DNA from: JBKHYJ01 sp046565505
GTDB lineage: Bacteria; Acidobacteriota; Blastocatellia; UBA7656
DNA length: 64,000 bases
Reading direction: 5' to 3'
Assembly (NCBI GenBank): GCA_046565505.1
Contig: JBKHYJ010000095.1
Coordinates: 124,001-188,000 of the forward strand
The translations under genes were made by a program, and so were the position numbers. Positions 61,478 to 64,000 of the stretch are shown here, one piece after another (within the stretch, counting starts at the first letter, position 1; every line of letters begins with the position of its first letter). A model generated the notes under the pieces. The model saw only the letters and a program-made list of their open reading frames with translations, ran no database searches and had not been told where the DNA came from.

Positions 61478-63943
61478 ATGGCTGAAGACAACTCCTCACA
61501 GGACAGGATCGAAGAGCTTAATAAACGTTTGGATTATCTGGAATCCATATCCCGCGAAACCATCGCGCGGCTCTACTCAATCGAGATGCGGCTGGGCATC
61601 GCGCGCGGCGCGGCTGACCGGGGCGCGGTCCGCGGGCCTGAGCCCGCCCGCCGATCAGTCGCGGGCGGAAAGGCGGGCGCGGCGATTGAATCGACTCTCC
61701 CCGGGCCTTCGACCCGGCCCTCCACTACCACTGACGCGTCGAGGCCCGAGAGCGCCCGGCGGCAGCCCGCGCCCCCTCCTCGCCCGCCTGTTCTCGCCCG
61801 GGCCAGGCCGAAGTCGCGCGGCGACCTGGAGGCGCTGATCGGCGGGAGCTGGTTCAACAGAATCGGCATCATCGCCATCGCCATCGGCGTCGCATTCTTT
61901 CTGAAGTACGCGTTCGACAACCAATGGATAGGCCCGTGGGGGCGCGTGCTGATAGGCGCGGCGATAGGGCTCGGATTCTTAATAGGGGGCGAGCGCCTGC
62001 GCCCCCGGTACCAGAATTATGCGTATGGCCTGACGGGCGGCGGCGTATTGATCCTCTACCTTTCGATTTATGCCGCCCACGGCTTCTTCAGCGAGCCGCT
62101 GATAGGGCAACTGCCCGCCTTCGCCTGCATGGCGGCCGTGACTGCGATGGCCTCACTGCTTTCCGCCCGGTATGGAGCGCTGCCGGTCGCGTTCCTCGGG
62201 CTCATAGGCGGGTTCCTCACGCCGATTCTGCTCTCGACCGGCGTGGACAACGAGGTGGGCCTATTCACTTACGTCGCGCTGCTCGACGTGGGCGTGCTGG
62301 CGCTTGCTTACTCGAAGCAGTGGCGCAGCCTCAACTACTCCGCATTCATCGCGACGGTGCTGATGTTCGCGGCGTGGGCGCTCGAATGGTACACGCGGGA
62401 GAAGCTTTGGACGACCGTCTTCTTTCTGACGCTCTTCTTTATAATCTTCTCGGCGCTCGCCGTTTTGTACAACATCGTAAACAGGCGGCGGACTGCGTGG
62501 GCAGACCTGTCGCTGGTCTTCGCCAACGGCCTGCTCTACTTCTCGTCAAGCTACATGCTGCTCGAAGGGATATACCGCGGCGGGCTGGGCCTGTTCGCGG
62601 TGCTCGTGTCGGCGTTTTACCTCGCGCTCAGCTACCTCACATACAGCCGCGACCGCGAGGACCGGCTGCTCCTTTACACCTTCCTCGGCCTCAGCTTTCT
62701 GTTCGCGGTACTCGCGGTGCCGATCCAATTCAGGCAGCACTGGGTCACGATGGGCTGGGCCGTCGAAGGCGCGGTGATGACCTGGGTGGGCCTGCGGGTG
62801 AATGACAGGACTTCGCGTTACGCGGCGCTCGCGGTCTTTTTAATAGCCGCGACGCACTGGGCGTTTGCCGACGCGCATTATTTCGCTTACCAGGCGGGCG
62901 AGACTTTCGTGCCGCTGCTGAACCGCCGGGCGCTTTCGTGCGCGGTGTTCGTGGCCGCGCTCGCGGCGGCGGCGGCGTTCTACAGGCGCGGCGGCTATGG
63001 GGCCGACCCGGAAGAGCGGCCCATGTTCACGGGACTCTACGTGCTCGGCGCGAACGCGCTGGCCGTGACGCTGCTGACGCTGGACGCCAACGACTACTTT
63101 GCTCAGCTCGCGGCGCGTACGCAGGGGCAGGCGGGCGCGGCGGGCGACTTCGCGAGCGCGGGGCCGGCGCGTCAAATAAACAACGCGTGCGAGTTGACGC
63201 TCTCAGTGCTCTGGAGCGTCTACGGCCTGGCCGCGCTGATCGTCGGCGTGACGCGGGGGCTCAAACCGCTGAGGGTCGCCGCGCTGCTGCTGCTGGCGAT
63301 CACCGCCGTCAAGGTGCTGGCCGTGGATTTGAAGTATTACGACGCGGCATGGCACACGCCCGTCTTTAACCAGACCTTCGCCGCGTTCGCCCTGCTCGTC
63401 GCCGCGATGTCCGCGGGCGTATGGCTCTACTCGCGGGCGGAAACCGTAGACGGGGATGAGCGTGCGAGCGTCATTCCCCTGATGGTCGCCGCCGCCAACC
63501 TGCTGGCGATAATCGCGCTCAGCGCGGAGGCGTACGGCTACTACGCCAAGGGCATCGAAGCGGGCGGCACGTCGGCGGCCGGGCCGCGCGACCTGGGGCT
63601 GGCGCGGCAGCTTTCGCTGTCCGTAATCTGGACGGTGTATGGCGGATTGCTGTTGGCCGCGGGCGTCGTACGGCGTAACCGTATGCTGAGAATGATGGGG
63701 CTCGGGCTGCTTGGCATTACTACCGTCAAGGTGTTCCTGATCGACCTCTCTTCGCTCGAAAAGATATACAGGATCGTTTCATTCATAGTGCTGGGGGCGA
63801 TACTGCTCTCGGTCTCGTTCCTCTACCAGCGTTACCGCCAGCGCATGGCCGAATTGATTGACGAGCCGGGCGCGCAACCCCCAGCAAACGGGGACGCGAT
63901 GAACGACGCGGCGATGAACGAGGCCCGTGCCAATACGGAGTGA
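61478..63943 (+). CDS. DUF2339 family polytopic membrane protein
   Basis: 821 residues. A short cytoplasmic N-terminus with a predicted coiled coil (DRIEELNKRLDYLESIS) and a Pro/Arg-rich linker is followed by more than twenty hydrophobic segments beginning at WFNRIGIIAIAIGVAFFLKYAFDNQWIGPWGR, which is the DUF2339 start. Two similar halves (DLGLARQLSLSVIWTVYGGLLLAAGV and the earlier INNACELTLSVLWSVYGLAALIVGV) suggest an internal duplication. No function is established for this family. Open frame to 63943; the rest of the window has nothing supported. Confidence 0.92.
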   Translation: MAEDNSSQDRIEELNKRLDYLESISRETIARLYSIEMRLGIARGAADRGAVRGPEPARRSVAGGKAGAAIESTLPGPSTRPSTTTDASRPESARRQPAPPPRPPVLARARPKSRGDLEALIGGSWFNRIGIIAIAIGVAFFLKYAFDNQWIGPWGRVLIGAAIGLGFLIGGERLRPRYQNYAYGLTGGGVLILYLSIYAAHGFFSEPLIGQLPAFACMAAVTAMASLLSARYGALPVAFLGLIGGFLTPILLSTGVDNEVGLFTYVALLDVGVLALAYSKQWRSLNYSAFIATVLMFAAWALEWYTREKLWTTVFFLTLFFIIFSALAVLYNIVNRRRTAWADLSLVFANGLLYFSSSYMLLEGIYRGGLGLFAVLVSAFYLALSYLTYSRDREDRLLLYTFLGLSFLFAVLAVPIQFRQHWVTMGWAVEGAVMTWVGLRVNDRTSRYAALAVFLIAATHWAFADAHYFAYQAGETFVPLLNRRALSCAVFVAALAAAAAFYRRGGYGADPEERPMFTGLYVLGANALAVTLLTLDANDYFAQLAARTQGQAGAAGDFASAGPARQINNACELTLSVLWSVYGLAALIVGVTRGLKPLRVAALLLLAITAVKVLAVDLKYYDAAWHTPVFNQTFAAFALLVAAMSAGVWLYSRAETVDGDERASVIPLMVAAANLLAIIALSAEAYGYYAKGIEAGGTSAAGPRDLGLARQLSLSVIWTVYGGLLLAAGVVRRNRMLRMMGLGLLGITTVKVFLIDLSSLEKIYRIVSFIVLGAILLSVSFLYQRYRQRMAELIDEPGAQPPANGDAMNDAAMNEARANTE

Positions 63944-64000
63944 AGTCGTTTCCGCCGAGCGGCGGGCGGCCTTACCCCGCGTCGTCAATGGCGCGGGCCG

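Overview
The window is 64 kb of high-GC bacterial chromosome (about 60% or more G+C by eye). It carries 46 protein-coding genes that I can support (one cut off at the left edge) and one tRNA. I see no rRNA, insertion sequence, phage gene or CRISPR array. The gene set points to Acidobacteriota, most likely class Blastocatellia. Markers are an Oar-like TonB-dependent receptor with an N-terminal carboxypeptidase-regulatory domain, an ADOP-type FtsX permease, VWA proteins of the acidobacterial type, large Asp-box propeller proteins and many secreted peptidases. LpxA and the TonB receptor show a Gram-negative envelope. Aerobic HemF suggests oxygen-dependent haem synthesis. The species assignment is inference from protein style, not a database result.

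Layout. 1-2.6 kb: end of a possible kinase-fold protein, a glycine-zipper stress protein, a proline-rich small protein and a secreted dual-specificity phosphatase (DSP). 3-9.3 kb: a minus-strand run of two tandem signal peptidases I, a membrane TPR protein, carA and a secreted oligopeptidase B-like enzyme. 9.5-15.8 kb: a DUF374 acyltransferase, a subtilase with a C-terminal hexapeptide-repeat tail, a GNAT enzyme and a membrane HD-GYP-GAF protein. 16-21.7 kb: lpxA, a small conserved protein, pilT followed by a zinc-ribbon pseudo-receiver protein, tRNA-Arg(TCG) and a blaI-M56 regulator/protease pair. 22-29 kb: ADOP permease, a VWA protein, an Asp-box protein and a folD / UBP-zinc-finger / SRPBCC operon. 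29.5-37.7 kb: an M28 peptidase, a PQQ-type propeller, xerC, a class C beta-lactamase-like hydrolase and a D-threonine-aldolase-like enzyme. 37.9-40.1 kb: small proteins (coiled-coil-like, BON-LysM, conserved unknown, hemerythrin). 40.4-46.8 kb: an M14 carboxypeptidase, two more secreted DSPs, hemF and an alpha/beta hydrolase whose nucleophile position is Asp. 46.9-51.5 kb: an M19 dipeptidase, a VWA protein, trmFO and an NTF2-like protein. 51.5-64 kb: the TonB receptor after an AT-rich leader, a TPR protein, an S41 peptidase, a 1062-residue Asp-box protein and a DUF2339 membrane protein.

How it fits together. Most genes stand alone or in pairs, with long spacers and palindromic terminators between convergent genes. 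The dominant theme is envelope and extracellular protein breakdown: S9, S8, M28, M14, M19 and S41 peptidases plus a penicillin-binding-like hydrolase, all with signal peptides. Two signal peptidases and a TonB receptor sit in the same stretch. Housekeeping genes (carA, lpxA, folD, xerC, hemF, trmFO, pilT) are scattered among them without their usual partners. The most unusual items are the three secreted Cys-dependent phosphatases, the repeat tail of the subtilase, the Ser-to-Asp change in the hydrolase, the PilT-linked pseudo-receiver, the UBP zinc finger beside folD, and heavy use of the AUA isoleucine codon in a GC-rich genome.
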